Positions 34,016 through 42,728 of a DNA stretch of 64,000 nt are shown one piece after another; the first letter of the stretch is position 1; each line of letters opens with the position of its first letter. The notes below the pieces were generated by a model. The model did not search any database and was not told where the DNA came from. It was given only the letters and a program-made list of their open reading frames with translations. The position numbers and the translations under genes were made by a program. Origin of the DNA: Ancalomicrobiaceae bacterium S20. Its GTDB lineage: Bacteria > Pseudomonadota > Alphaproteobacteria > Rhizobiales > Ancalomicrobiaceae. The stretch spans positions 4,938,801 to 5,002,800 of the forward strand of contig CP158568.1 in the NCBI GenBank assembly GCA_040269895.1, written 5' to 3'.

Positions 34016-35419
34016 ATGGTCATGGGTCTGTCGAGCCAGCCGGCTGCCGTTCCGCTTTCGTCCTACCTCGTTGCGACGGATGCGCCGTTTTCGGCGGTGC
34101 TCGAAACGGCGCTGGGCAACGGCCTGGGCGAGGTTCTGATCGTCGACCTCGCGGGGAAGCTTGTCGGCCGTGCCAATGTCGAGAACCTCCGCGCGTCGGT
34201 CAGAGACGGCCGCTATACCACGGCGACCGCTGCCGATGTCGCGTCGTCGACGCTGGTCGGCCGTTTGGAGGCCGAGGTCGACGGATCCGGGACGGTCACC
34301 GGCGTCCGTGTCGCTCCGACCGGTGCCTTCGTGCCGGTTGCCGAGCCTTGGCTCGGAACGGCCGAATATCGCAATGTGCTCGACGCGTTCCTGTCCGGCT
34401 GGATTTCCAGCCAGGGCGAGTACATCCGCACCTTCGAACGCCGGTTCGCCGACTACTGCCAGACCGGCCACGGGGTGGCGGTTTCGAACGGCACGGTCGC
34501 GATCCATCTGGCGCTGATGGCGCTCGGCATCGGGCCGGGCGACGAGGTGATCGTGCCGGATCTCACCTTCGCGGCGACGATCAACACGGTGATCATGACC
34601 GGCGCCAAGCCGGTGATCGTCGATGTGGATCCCGACACCGGCTGCATGTCGGCCGAGACGATCCGTCCGGCTATTACCGCCGCGACCCGCGCCGTGATCC
34701 CGGTTCACGTGTTCGGGCGCCCGGCGCCGATGACTGAGATCTGCGAGCTCGCGCGCGAGCATCGCCTCTATGTGATCGAGGACTGCGCCGAAGCGCACGG
34801 TGCGCGCTACGACGGCCGTCCGGTCGGCTCGTTCGGCGACATCTCGACGTTTTCCTTCTTTGCCAACAAGGTGATCACGAGCGGCGAGGGTGGCATTTGC
34901 GTGACCAACTCGCCGTTCCTGGCGGACCGCATGCGCGTGCTGCGCGATCACGGCATGCGTCCGGAGCGTCGCTACTGGCACGAGGAAGTCGGCTACAACT
35001 ACCGCATGACCAACCTGCAGGCCGCAGTGGTCTGCGCGCAGCTCGATCGGATCGACCAGATTCTCGCGACGCGTCAGCGGGTGCAGGATCTCTATGTCGC
35101 GGCGATGAGCGATATTCCCGGCGTGCGGTTCCTGACCAAGCTGCCGAACCGTTACATGCCGGTGACCTGGTTCGCCTGCGCGGCGGTACCGGCCGACAAG
35201 CGGGCCAAGCTGATCGACGCCTGCCGGAAGGCGAACGTCGATCTGCGCCCCTATTTTCACGGCCTTTCGATGATGCCGGCCTATGCCCGTTGGGCGCGCC
35301 CGTGTCCTGTGAGCGAGCGTCTGTCGCTCGAGGGCGTCAACCTGCCCACTTCGCATCTGATCGATGAAATGACCGTGGCGCGTATCGCCGGCGTCTTCCG
35401 CGAGACGCTTGCTGCCTGA
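34016..35419 (+). CDS. DegT/DnrJ/EryC1 sugar aminotransferase (perosamine-synthase-like) with N-terminal CBS-like domain
   Basis: 467 residues from ATG 34016 (GAGG upstream). Residues ~100-467 are a PLP sugar aminotransferase: GVAVSNGTVAIHLALMAL, DEVIVPDLTFAATINTV, EDCAEAHGARYDG, the PLP Lys in FSFFANKVITSGEGG, and HEEVGYNYRMTNLQAA. The pattern matches GDP-perosamine synthase, which aminates C4 of a GDP-4-keto sugar with glutamate. Residues ~10-80 are an extra domain not usual for this family, with a CBS-like rhythm (GEVLIVDLAGKLVGRANVENLR). The next gene encodes a likely GDP-heptose 4-dehydrogenase, so this enzyme probably aminates that product. Confidence 0.88.
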   Translation: MVMGLSSQPAAVPLSSYLVATDAPFSAVLETALGNGLGEVLIVDLAGKLVGRANVENLRASVRDGRYTTATAADVASSTLVGRLEAEVDGSGTVTGVRVAPTGAFVPVAEPWLGTAEYRNVLDAFLSGWISSQGEYIRTFERRFADYCQTGHGVAVSNGTVAIHLALMALGIGPGDEVIVPDLTFAATINTVIMTGAKPVIVDVDPDTGCMSAETIRPAITAATRAVIPVHVFGRPAPMTEICELAREHRLYVIEDCAEAHGARYDGRPVGSFGDISTFSFFANKVITSGEGGICVTNSPFLADRMRVLRDHGMRPERRYWHEEVGYNYRMTNLQAAVVCAQLDRIDQILATRQRVQDLYVAAMSDIPGVRFLTKLPNRYMPVTWFACAAVPADKRAKLIDACRKANVDLRPYFHGLSMMPAYARWARPCPVSERLSLEGVNLPTSHLIDEMTVARIAGVFRETLAA

Positions 35420-35462
35420 CGACGTCGGTGCGCATGCGCCGGAATAACGGAGACTGGAACTG

Positions 35463-36401
35463 ATGACTTATCGTGTTTTGATTACCGGTGGTGCGGGTTA
35501 TCTCGGCGGCATGCTGGTGCCGCGCCTGCTCGATGCGGGCCATCAGGTCGACGTAGTCGACACGTTCCCCAACGGCGACACGGTGCTCGCGACCCATTGC
35601 GCGAACCCGAACTTCACGCCGTACAAGGGTGACGCGCGTAACGAGGAGTTCATGGCGCCTCTGGTTGCCAAGGCCGACGTGATCATCCCCCTTGCCGCGC
35701 TGGTCGGCGCGCCGCTGTGCAAGCAGGATCCGATCGGTGCCACCAGCACCAATCTCGACGCGATCCGGATGCTGGTCAAACTCGTCTCGGGTGACCAGAA
35801 GCTGCTCTATCCGACGACCAACTCGGGCTATGGCATCGGCGAGAAGGGTGTCGAGTGCACGGAAGACACTCCGCTGCGGCCGATCTCGCTCTACGGTACG
35901 ACCAAGACCGATGCCGAGAAGGCCGTGCTCGATTCGGGCAAGGGTTTGACCTTCCGTCTCGCTACGGTGTTCGGCATGGCGCCGCGCATGCGCATCGACC
36001 TGCTGGTCAACGACTTCACCTGGCGCGCTGTGACCGATCGCGCCGTGGTCATCTTCGAAGGCCACTTCAAGCGCAACTACATCCATGTGCGCGACATCGC
36101 CAAGGTCTTCCATCACGGCATCGATAATTTCGAGGCGATGAAGGGGCGGCCCTACAATGTCGGCCTTTCCGACGCCAACCTGTCGAAGCTCGAGCTCTGC
36201 GCCGAGATCAAGAAGCAGGTTCCGAACTTTGTCTATCTCGAGGCGCCGATCGGTGAGGATCCGGACAAGCGCGACTACATCGTCTCGAACGCGCGTATCG
36301 AGTCAACCGGCTTCAAGCCCGAGTTCTCGCTCGAGCGTGGCATCGCCGAGCTGATCAAGGGGTACAAGATGCTCAGGAATTCGCGTTACGCGAACGTCTG
36401 A
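35463..36401 (+). CDS. NAD-dependent epimerase/dehydratase, resembling GDP-heptose 4-dehydrogenase (Cj1427 type)
   Basis: 312-residue extended SDR. NAD-binding GGAGYLGG, IIPLAALVGAPLCKQDP, TTNSGYGIGE, catalytic YGTTK, then FGMAPRMRIDLLVNDFTWRA, RNYIHVRDIAKVF and GEDPDKRDYIVSN. From memory these segments are close to Campylobacter jejuni Cj1427, which oxidises C4 of GDP-D-glycero-alpha-D-manno-heptose, rather than to GDP-mannose 4,6-dehydratases; no alignment was possible here. Preceded by the HddC-GmhB/HddA genes and directly by a 4-aminotransferase, which supports a GDP-4-ketoheptose product. It ends the sugar-nucleotide block and is followed by a strong hairpin. Confidence 0.8.
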   Translation: MTYRVLITGGAGYLGGMLVPRLLDAGHQVDVVDTFPNGDTVLATHCANPNFTPYKGDARNEEFMAPLVAKADVIIPLAALVGAPLCKQDPIGATSTNLDAIRMLVKLVSGDQKLLYPTTNSGYGIGEKGVECTEDTPLRPISLYGTTKTDAEKAVLDSGKGLTFRLATVFGMAPRMRIDLLVNDFTWRAVTDRAVVIFEGHFKRNYIHVRDIAKVFHHGIDNFEAMKGRPYNVGLSDANLSKLELCAEIKKQVPNFVYLEAPIGEDPDKRDYIVSNARIESTGFKPEFSLERGIAELIKGYKMLRNSRYANV

Positions 36402-36417
36402 CGTCGTTCACTGAGGC

Positions 36418-36450
36418 ACTTCGACCCCGTTTCGTATTCGGGGTCGAAGT
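36418..36450 (+). terminator. Strong hairpin after the sugar-nucleotide block
   Basis: ACTTCGACCCCG (36418-36429) and CGGGGTCGAAGT (36439-36450) form a perfect 12-bp stem with a 9-nt loop, 16 bp after the stop. The following bases are AT-rich (ATAATTACG) but not a clean T-tract, so termination may be partial. Confidence 0.6.
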
Positions 36451-36601
36451 ATAATTACGTTGTAATGTGTTTGATCGTCGGCAATTATGCCTAATTGGCG
36501 GATTTCTTGTGTTGACCGTCGATCAAAATTCGTGCAATTTTGTTTCCATCGTTGGTGCGGTTAGCGGTCTTCTTCCGCTCAGTTGACTGGTGGTCTTAAT
36601 T

Positions 36602-37882
36602 TTGTCCGCAGCTCTCAAAATAGCGATCATCCCGCCGCGTCGGATGACGATATCGATTGGGTGGCGCATCGAAGCCTTGGCCAAGGCGCTCTTGCGCGAT
36701 GCCCTTGCTTCGGGACGTGAGGCTTCGATCGTGATCGCGGCTGCCCGCGATGAAGCGGGCGAGGTCGGTGCCAGCCGGACCTTGTCGAGCGTGGCGCTCG
36801 CAGAGTCGTTCGAACGGGACGGCCTTCCGGTCCCGCAACTGCGCCCCTTCCGCTGGGTCCGGCTCGATGCACGTGAAGCCAAGCGGATGTTTCCGTACAC
36901 GCGGTTCGACTTCGGCCCTTATCAGTCCATCAACGTCGCGGCCGACTGGGGCTGGAACTTCGAGGACTGCGATGCCTGGATCGTTTGTAACGATCCGACC
37001 GTCGGGCCGATCGCGCAGTTCAAACCGAGTTTCGTCTATTTCGCCGAGAGTTCGCAGCGCCACAAACCGTCGTTGCTGACGTTGCGGGGCGTGTCGAACG
37101 ATCCCGCGTCCGATCTCGCCTACGCCGTCAACGTGCGGCGCGCCGCCGGTGTGATCGCCAGTGAGACGATCCTCTCGGATGACATCTGCAGCTTGCTCGG
37201 AATTTGGCACCACAAGACGGTGCTGATCGATCCGCTGTTGCCGGAGGCTGGGGTGGGCGTCGCTTCGCTGCCGCAGCGTGCCCTCGATGCCGAGGCGAGG
37301 GCGCGGGTGTCGGTGCTCCTGCATACGCTGGACCGCCAGGATCTTGCCGTGCTTGCCGAAGCGATCGGCGCGCTTTCCGAACGCGGCGTGCCGATTGATT
37401 GGCGTTTTGCCGTCGACAGATCGGTGATTGCCGCGTCGGCGCCGCATCTGGCGACCTTTGTCGACTGGATGCGGCCGCTCGGTATCGTACCCCCTTCCGA
37501 TGATCTGATCGTCGGCCTTCATTCCGTCTCGGATCTGCGCCGCTTTGTGGCCGAGAGCGAGGCGATCGTGTCGTTCGATGCGACGCCCGGCGAAGACGAG
37601 GCGCTCTTGCTTGCCGCGGCAGTCGGGCGGGTTTCGGTCGTGCCGGATCTGCCGCATCGACACGCGGTGGCGACAGGTTTCGGTGCGCGGGTGTCAACCT
37701 ATCAGTACGGACACTGCAGCAGCTTGGTGTCGGCCATTGCCGACGCGCTCGCGCACGGCCGATCGCACGGCAGCGCTGCCGCGCGGGCCGTTTACCGCTC
37801 CGAAGAGCGGCGCGGCGGCATGCAAGCGTTGTTGGGTCGAATCGTTGAATTCGAAAACCTGGACCGGGACATCCATGTCTGA
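36602..37882 (+). CDS. Probable GT-B glycosyltransferase (capsule locus)
   Basis: About 426 residues. The start is uncertain: TTG 36602 with GGTGG upstream, or GTG 36590. The beginning (LKIAIIPPRRMTISIGWRIEALAKALL) looks like the first Rossmann unit of a GT-B enzyme. The C-terminal part (SFDATPGEDEALLLAAAVGRV, then a DALAHGRSHGSAA-type tail) resembles the sugar-nucleotide domain of GT4-like proteins, but the usual E-x7-E is replaced by GEDEALLLAAAVGR, so the family is uncertain. It overlaps the next glycosyltransferase by 8 bp (ATG 37875 inside its end), indicating coupled expression. The ~200 bp upstream are AT-rich and probably hold a promoter. Confidence 0.6.
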   Translation: MSAALKIAIIPPRRMTISIGWRIEALAKALLRDALASGREASIVIAAARDEAGEVGASRTLSSVALAESFERDGLPVPQLRPFRWVRLDAREAKRMFPYTRFDFGPYQSINVAADWGWNFEDCDAWIVCNDPTVGPIAQFKPSFVYFAESSQRHKPSLLTLRGVSNDPASDLAYAVNVRRAAGVIASETILSDDICSLLGIWHHKTVLIDPLLPEAGVGVASLPQRALDAEARARVSVLLHTLDRQDLAVLAEAIGALSERGVPIDWRFAVDRSVIAASAPHLATFVDWMRPLGIVPPSDDLIVGLHSVSDLRRFVAESEAIVSFDATPGEDEALLLAAAVGRVSVVPDLPHRHAVATGFGARVSTYQYGHCSSLVSAIADALAHGRSHGSAAARAVYRSEERRGGMQALLGRIVEFENLDRDIHV

Positions 37883-39350
37883 GCGAACGAAGGACTCCGA
37901 CGGCAGGCGGTTTTCGATCGGCCTCTGGTCGGAAATCCCGGCAGGCGGCCGGTGGGCCAACGAAGGCATCAGCCGGATGCTCGGCTTCCTGATCGAGGGC
38001 GCAGCCAAGACGCACAAGTATAAGTTTTGCGTGTGTGTGTCCAACGGGCTTGGACGCGTCGTCCGCGACGACTTTAGTGCGCTCGCGGCTGTCGAATACA
38101 TCGATTGGGAGGTGTTCGAGACGCCGGATCGTGTGGCGCTGCAAACGACTACCGAGCAGCGAGACCTGATTTCCAAGTTCGGGCTCGTCGATGGCCTGGT
38201 GCAGCAGGCTCTCTACGCGAACCAGTCGGTGCCGGTGGACGCCTGGATCATTCCACATCCGCATTTCACCACGGCCGTACTGCTGGATAAGCCCCGGGCG
38301 ACGCTCGTCGCCGACGCCATCCCGTTCGATTTCTCGGTCGCTTGGCGGGGCACGCACTACTTTGGCGACAATGGGCATTGGACCCGCTGGCAGCGCAACG
38401 TCAGCGCGGCGCTCGCAACCTCCGACGTCGTCGTCACCCATTCGATGCACAATGCGCTGAAGGCGCTGATCGAGCTTCTGAACTGCCCGCCAGAGCGTCT
38501 GATCATTCTTCCGAATGCGGCGGTCGATATCATCGAGAGCCTGCCGTGGCTCAAGGAGCGTAGGCGCACGACGGAGACTCGGCTACGGGCCCATGCCATC
38601 GTGCGGGAGTATTTCCATCAGCATGGTCCGGCCTATTTGGCCGATTTCCCGTTCGAGGAACACGACTATTTGGTCATTTCCACCCGCGATCGACCGCAGA
38701 AGAACATCGTCAAGATCGTCGAGGCAGTGGCCACGCTCAATCGGAAGAAGAACCGGAACCTCAAGATCATCACGACGGCTCATATCGAGCATGGTGAATG
38801 GACGCGGCTGCCGGACTTCATTTCGGGCGAGCGTTATCATCTCGATTTCATTTCGACGCCCGATCTTCCTCGAGACGTTCATGCCGCGCTCTATCATGGG
38901 TCGGTGATGTCGATCCATTCGTCCTTCTTCGAGGGCGGCACGGGCGGCTTTCCCTTCTTCGAGTCGAACAGCGTCGGCGTGCCCGGGGCGCAGGCGTTCG
39001 GGCCGCATGTCGACGAATTGCTCGACTACATGCCGACCATTCGTCCGTACTGCTTCGACCCCTATGACACCAACGATGTCATCCGCGCGATCGAGCTGGT
39101 GTTGGATCATCGCGAAGAGGCGCTGCAGATCCAGAGTGAGGCCTATCAGCGACACAGTTCGGTTTACGACTGGACGCATGTCGTGAATGCCTGGGGGCGG
39201 GCGTTGTTCGGCGAGACCGCGGCGGGGCCGTTCTTCGCCGGCCCGACCGCGGGTATTTTCGGCGCCTATTCGTTCGCTGAGGAGATGGCACGGCAGAAGG
39301 CTGACGGTGCTGCGCTCGAGCCGGACAGGTTCAACGGGAATGCCGCCTGA
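37875..39350 (+). CDS. GT4-family glycosyltransferase
   Basis: 491 residues from ATG 37875, within the end of the previous gene. The N-terminal domain begins FSIGLWSEIPAGGRWANEGISRM and includes LVADAIPFDF and VVVTHSMHNALKALIELL. The C-terminal domain has YLVISTRDRPQKNIVKIVEAV and SFFEGGTGGFPFFESNSVGVPG, a variant of the EGFG-x-P-x-x-E donor-binding motif. It is presumably a mannosyl/heptosyl-type transferase in capsule repeat assembly. The last ~30 residues are low complexity. No membrane segments. Confidence 0.82.
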   Translation: MSERTKDSDGRRFSIGLWSEIPAGGRWANEGISRMLGFLIEGAAKTHKYKFCVCVSNGLGRVVRDDFSALAAVEYIDWEVFETPDRVALQTTTEQRDLISKFGLVDGLVQQALYANQSVPVDAWIIPHPHFTTAVLLDKPRATLVADAIPFDFSVAWRGTHYFGDNGHWTRWQRNVSAALATSDVVVTHSMHNALKALIELLNCPPERLIILPNAAVDIIESLPWLKERRRTTETRLRAHAIVREYFHQHGPAYLADFPFEEHDYLVISTRDRPQKNIVKIVEAVATLNRKKNRNLKIITTAHIEHGEWTRLPDFISGERYHLDFISTPDLPRDVHAALYHGSVMSIHSSFFEGGTGGFPFFESNSVGVPGAQAFGPHVDELLDYMPTIRPYCFDPYDTNDVIRAIELVLDHREEALQIQSEAYQRHSSVYDWTHVVNAWGRALFGETAAGPFFAGPTAGIFGAYSFAEEMARQKADGAALEPDRFNGNAA

Positions 39351-39479
39351 TCGAGGTCATCGGCCCGGCCTGCGGTGCTCGGCCGACGTGCATGCCGGCG
39401 AGATTGGAACTCGGGAGCGTCGGCGTTCGGCTGCGTCGATGCTGACACTGGACTTTGGCCCACCGGGAGACGGTAGGAT

Positions 39480-40439
39480 ATGATCGAGACGCTTGCTACC
39501 CCGGCCTTCGCAAAGGTTGACGACCAGTCGGCGCGGATTCGCTCCATGGCGCTGGAGATCGAAGCGCTGAAGCGTCAGGTGGCGCTGCTCCGTCAGCGCG
39601 ACGAAGAGGAAGGCGCGCATGCGCAGTCGATTGAGGCGCTGGACCTCGCCGAAGCGCTGGTCGTGAACGGCGGGACCCAACGGGTTCCTGCCCATTTCGA
39701 AGTGCCGGCCCAAGCCAATGACGCCGTGTTTTACGGACCCTATGCGACCCTCAAAGAAGGGCTCTACCGTCTTTCACTCGATGTAGAGCCGGTGGAGACG
39801 GTCGCGGTCGACAATCATCTGGGGCTCGGCGTCGAGGTCTGCTACGGCGATGTCGTGTTCGCCCGCAAGCTTTTCCGCATGAAGCGCGATCCGCAGCAGG
39901 ATCTCTACTTCGTCATCACCAAGGAGCAGGCCGACCTCGCCCCCGGTCAAGGGTTCGAGTTCCGCATGTTCTCTTCGGGTCTGCTCAGCTTCCGCGTCAG
40001 CCGGCTGTCGTGCCGCCGGATTGGTAACGTCCGCGAGGAGGCTTCGGGCCCGCTGGAGTTCTTCGACATCATGTGGTCGCAAGGCAAGCGCGGCGTGCAC
40101 AATGGGCGGGACCTGTTGGCCCGGTCGGACAGCTCCGGACACGTGATCTACGGTCCTTACACCAAGGTGCCGGCCGGCCGTTACAATGCGGTCATTCGCG
40201 GCCGTGCGACGTCGTCCTCGGGCACCGATGCGGTGGTCGTCGACGTCCATTGCACGGCAGGCGAACTGGCCAACCAGTCGTTCGCGATCGAAGCGGGCGC
40301 ATTCGCGCTGGAACTGCCGTTTACGATTGCTCCGGCAGCCTCGCTCGAGGCGTTGCCGTCACGGATCGAAATCAGGCTGGAAAAGCGCGAAGGTCTCGAG
40401 CTGCAGATTGCAGCTGTCGACTTGGTTCGTGCGGGCTGA
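39480..40439 (+). CDS. Unknown protein with coiled coil and two GPY beta-modules
   Basis: 319 residues, not recognised as a known family. Residues ~1-45 look like a coiled coil (ARIRSMALEIEALKRQVALL). Two related modules follow: ~75-185 around FYGPYATLKEGLYRLSLDVE and ~205-318 around IYGPYTKVPAGRYNAVIRGR. The pattern GPY-x-x-(L/V)-x-x-G-x-Y followed by alternating hydrophobics suggests beta-sandwich, carbohydrate-binding-like domains. The same module closes the unknown protein at 50912-51949 (FGPYLHLPRGQWKANIRF). No signal peptide is visible. It lies among capsule glycosyltransferases; a role in binding or length control of the glycan is a guess. Confidence 0.7.
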   Translation: MIETLATPAFAKVDDQSARIRSMALEIEALKRQVALLRQRDEEEGAHAQSIEALDLAEALVVNGGTQRVPAHFEVPAQANDAVFYGPYATLKEGLYRLSLDVEPVETVAVDNHLGLGVEVCYGDVVFARKLFRMKRDPQQDLYFVITKEQADLAPGQGFEFRMFSSGLLSFRVSRLSCRRIGNVREEASGPLEFFDIMWSQGKRGVHNGRDLLARSDSSGHVIYGPYTKVPAGRYNAVIRGRATSSSGTDAVVVDVHCTAGELANQSFAIEAGAFALELPFTIAPAASLEALPSRIEIRLEKREGLELQIAAVDLVRAG

Positions 40440-40598
40440 TCGGCGTCGAGGCCGCGTTGCATGGCCTCGACCGCCTACCCGGTCGGTACCAGAGTCCCTC
40501 GATCCGATCCGTCGCGTGTCTCGGTGCACCCCGGGGCGGCGAACGGACGTTGTCGGGCGTTATGGGCGGATGCGACGACGAGCGCGTTGTCGCCGCCG

Positions 40599-40793
40599 TC
40601 AGCCGTAGCATTCGAATTCGTCGCAAATGGCGAACATGGCCTCGATGACGGCGGTGTCGTCCGTCCCCGCCGGCGCGGCGTCGCAATAGGTCGCCCGTGC
40701 GATCCCCATCAGTCGGCACCCTTCAGCGATGGAGATGCCGCGAGGCCGGTGATGACGGATGTCGTCGCGCTTCTCGGCCGGGGTGCGTTTTAC
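40599..40793 (-). pseudogene. Truncated IS3-family OrfB (DDE transposase) N-terminus
   Basis: In the -1 frame relative to orfA the sequence reads EKRDDIRHHRPRGISIAEG, CRLMGIARATYCD, then IEAMFAICDEFECYG before a TGA at 40599-40601. This is the N-terminal region of an IS3 OrfB, normally about 280 residues; the DDE catalytic domain is absent. Confidence 0.8.
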
Positions 40794-41059
40794 AGAGCCC
40801 CCTTTTGAAATTCCAGCTCCAGAGCCTGTTTGCCGACCAGGCGCTCCAGAGCAGCGATCCGAGCTTCATATTGCTGCAGAAGACCGGCTGCGGCGACGTC
40901 TTCATCAAATTCGCCGGCTTCGAATTTCCTGACCCAGACGCGGATCAGGTTCCAGCAGATGTCGTGCCTCTGGGAGAGGCCGTAGAGCGTCTCGCCGCCC
41001 AGAAACTCCTGGGCGACCTGCCGTTTGAACTCAATGCTGTGCGTGCGGTGCTTGGCCAT
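40790..41059 (-). CDS. IS3-family transposase OrfA
   Basis: 89 residues: MAKHRTHSIEFKRQVAQEF, a helix-turn-helix (TLYGLSQRHDICWNLIRVWVRKFEAG) and a leucine-zipper-like tail (YEARIAALERLVGKQALELEF), the standard OrfA layout. It binds the IS ends together with OrfAB. With orfB truncated the element cannot transpose by itself. An A4 run (TGTAAAACG) at the stop could be the -1 slip site into orfB. Confidence 0.88.
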   Translation of the reverse strand: MAKHRTHSIEFKRQVAQEFLGGETLYGLSQRHDICWNLIRVWVRKFEAGEFDEDVAAAGLLQQYEARIAALERLVGKQALELEFQKGAL

Positions 41060-41241
41060 GGGCTTTCATCCTTCGAAAGCCCGGCGAGGTGTCAATTCCG
41101 AAAGCCTGCCTGTCCGGGCCCAGGGGGCCACTCCACTGTCGGGCGCACTTTCGTCACGCCACACGTCAGTCGAGGTGGATTGCGGGCGGTCACGTGCCCA
41201 TGATACGACTTTGATAGACATCATAAATTCGAAAGTGACCC

Positions 41242-42606
41242 ATGTTCCGTCAACTCGCGTCGGGTCTGTCATTCTTGAGGGACGTTTCCGCGAGGCTCGG
41301 ACTGGCTGCGAAGATCGACGGGGCCAGGCGTGCCGATCGGGCTGTAAAACGCCGCCGCGGATGGCCCGGCGCCGTGGACGAGGCTCTCCTTCGACTGGAC
41401 GCGACCGCCGAGGTGACGGCGGAGCGGGTTGCTCGCCAATCGACTGCACTTGATCAGCACACGGCGGTGCTTCTCGCCGCACATGATGCGCGAGCAGCGG
41501 AGTTCGACCTTCTCCATGCGCACCTCAATGCGGTGAAGCACCGGGTCGATGGTCTGGTGCACCAGGTTGAGGAGCAATTCCGGACGCTTCGGGGAGCGAT
41601 CGACTCTCGGGCATCTGAACTGAACGCGACGGTTGGTCAGCAGGTCGCCTCCGTCCGCGGTGCGGTCGATGAGACCGGAGCCGCTTTGCTCGCCGGCGAA
41701 GTCGAGGCCGCGAAGATGAGGTTCGACCTCCGCGCCCGCATCGATGGTGTCGGCGCCAGCATAGCGCGGCCGAAGGCCGTGGAGGTGATCCTGTCGAACG
41801 ATCGGGAAGTACTTATACGAAATGGCGACTGTTTCTTCCTCTTCCCGTCGACGCAATTGAACCACGCAGTGTCCTATCTCCATCCTGAGTTCGATCTCGG
41901 GATGCGCCGCTTTGTCGAGATGAATGTCTCGCCTGGAGCCTGTTTCATCGACATCGGCGCGAATGTCGGAACCATGAGCGCCGTCGCTGCGCGCCGGATC
42001 GGGGCCACCGGGCGGATCGTGACCGTCGAGCCGATTCCCGAGTTCGAGCAGAATATCCGACGCAACATTCTCTTGAACGGCGGCATGGTGCGGGTCGAGC
42101 ATCACACGTGCTGCATCGGCGGCGAGTCGGCGGACGGCACGGTGGAATTCGAGGTCTTCGAGTACGACAGTCGCATCTCGACCATGCACGGCTACGGCAC
42201 CGCCGAGGGCGTCGACAACGCCCGGAGGATCCGTGTGCCGGTGCGCCCCGTCTCGGCCGTTATTCCCGTCGGCGAGGAGGATCTGGTCATCAAGATCGAC
42301 GCCGAGGGCGAGGAACTCGAGATCCTTCAAGCTCTGCTCGCCACGCAAGGGTCGCTGGCCGGGCGGAAGGTCGTCGTGGCTTTCGAATATGCCTATGAGC
42401 ATTGCCTGCGCGCCGCGATCGCGCCTGAGGCGTTCTTCGAGCTTCTGGAGCACAACGGCATCGACGCCTACTATCTCGACGACAGGACAGGTGCACCAAC
42501 CCAGCCGTTTGTTCGCGAGAATATGCGTAAGGCTGGCAATGTGACATTCACTTGGGATGGTCACGGGACAGCTCTGCCAGCCACGATGCCCGCGCCCGTG
42601 GTTTGA
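41242..42606 (+). CDS. FkbM-family SAM-dependent methyltransferase with long N-terminal coiled coil
   Basis: 454 residues. Residues ~45-165 are helical and probably coiled-coil (DEALLRLDATAEVTAERVAR through EEQFRTLRGAIDSRASELNA). The FkbM methyltransferase domain occupies ~190-430: SAM-binding FIDIGANVGTMSAVAARRIG, VTVEPIPEFEQNIRRN, and IKIDAEGEELEIL, which is characteristic of FkbM. Such enzymes O-methylate sugars, and in capsule clusters they cap or decorate the chain. The coiled coil could act as a spacer or measure chain length, as in WbdD-type terminators; that is inference. It is downstream of the IS remnant. Confidence 0.88.
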   Translation: MFRQLASGLSFLRDVSARLGLAAKIDGARRADRAVKRRRGWPGAVDEALLRLDATAEVTAERVARQSTALDQHTAVLLAAHDARAAEFDLLHAHLNAVKHRVDGLVHQVEEQFRTLRGAIDSRASELNATVGQQVASVRGAVDETGAALLAGEVEAAKMRFDLRARIDGVGASIARPKAVEVILSNDREVLIRNGDCFFLFPSTQLNHAVSYLHPEFDLGMRRFVEMNVSPGACFIDIGANVGTMSAVAARRIGATGRIVTVEPIPEFEQNIRRNILLNGGMVRVEHHTCCIGGESADGTVEFEVFEYDSRISTMHGYGTAEGVDNARRIRVPVRPVSAVIPVGEEDLVIKIDAEGEELEILQALLATQGSLAGRKVVVAFEYAYEHCLRAAIAPEAFFELLEHNGIDAYYLDDRTGAPTQPFVRENMRKAGNVTFTWDGHGTALPATMPAPVV

Positions 42607-42728
42607 GTCGGTGGCTTCGAAGGGGTGAGACATGCGCCGGGGGCGCTTGACCCCCTGCACGGGCGAACGACCAAGGGTGCCCGGACGTTGCACGGCCTGC
42701 ACGATTTTGCGGCTGCGGACGGTGGCTG

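Larger units (their letters stand above)
40599..41092 (-). mobile_element. IS3-family insertion sequence remnant
   Basis: A minus-strand orfA is complete and is followed by the first ~65 codons of orfB in the -1 frame; the rest of orfB is gone. The right boundary is taken just upstream of the orfA start; no terminal inverted repeats or target duplication could be identified. The flanking 40440-40598 holds no gene. It marks a past insertion between two capsule genes. Confidence 0.75.
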
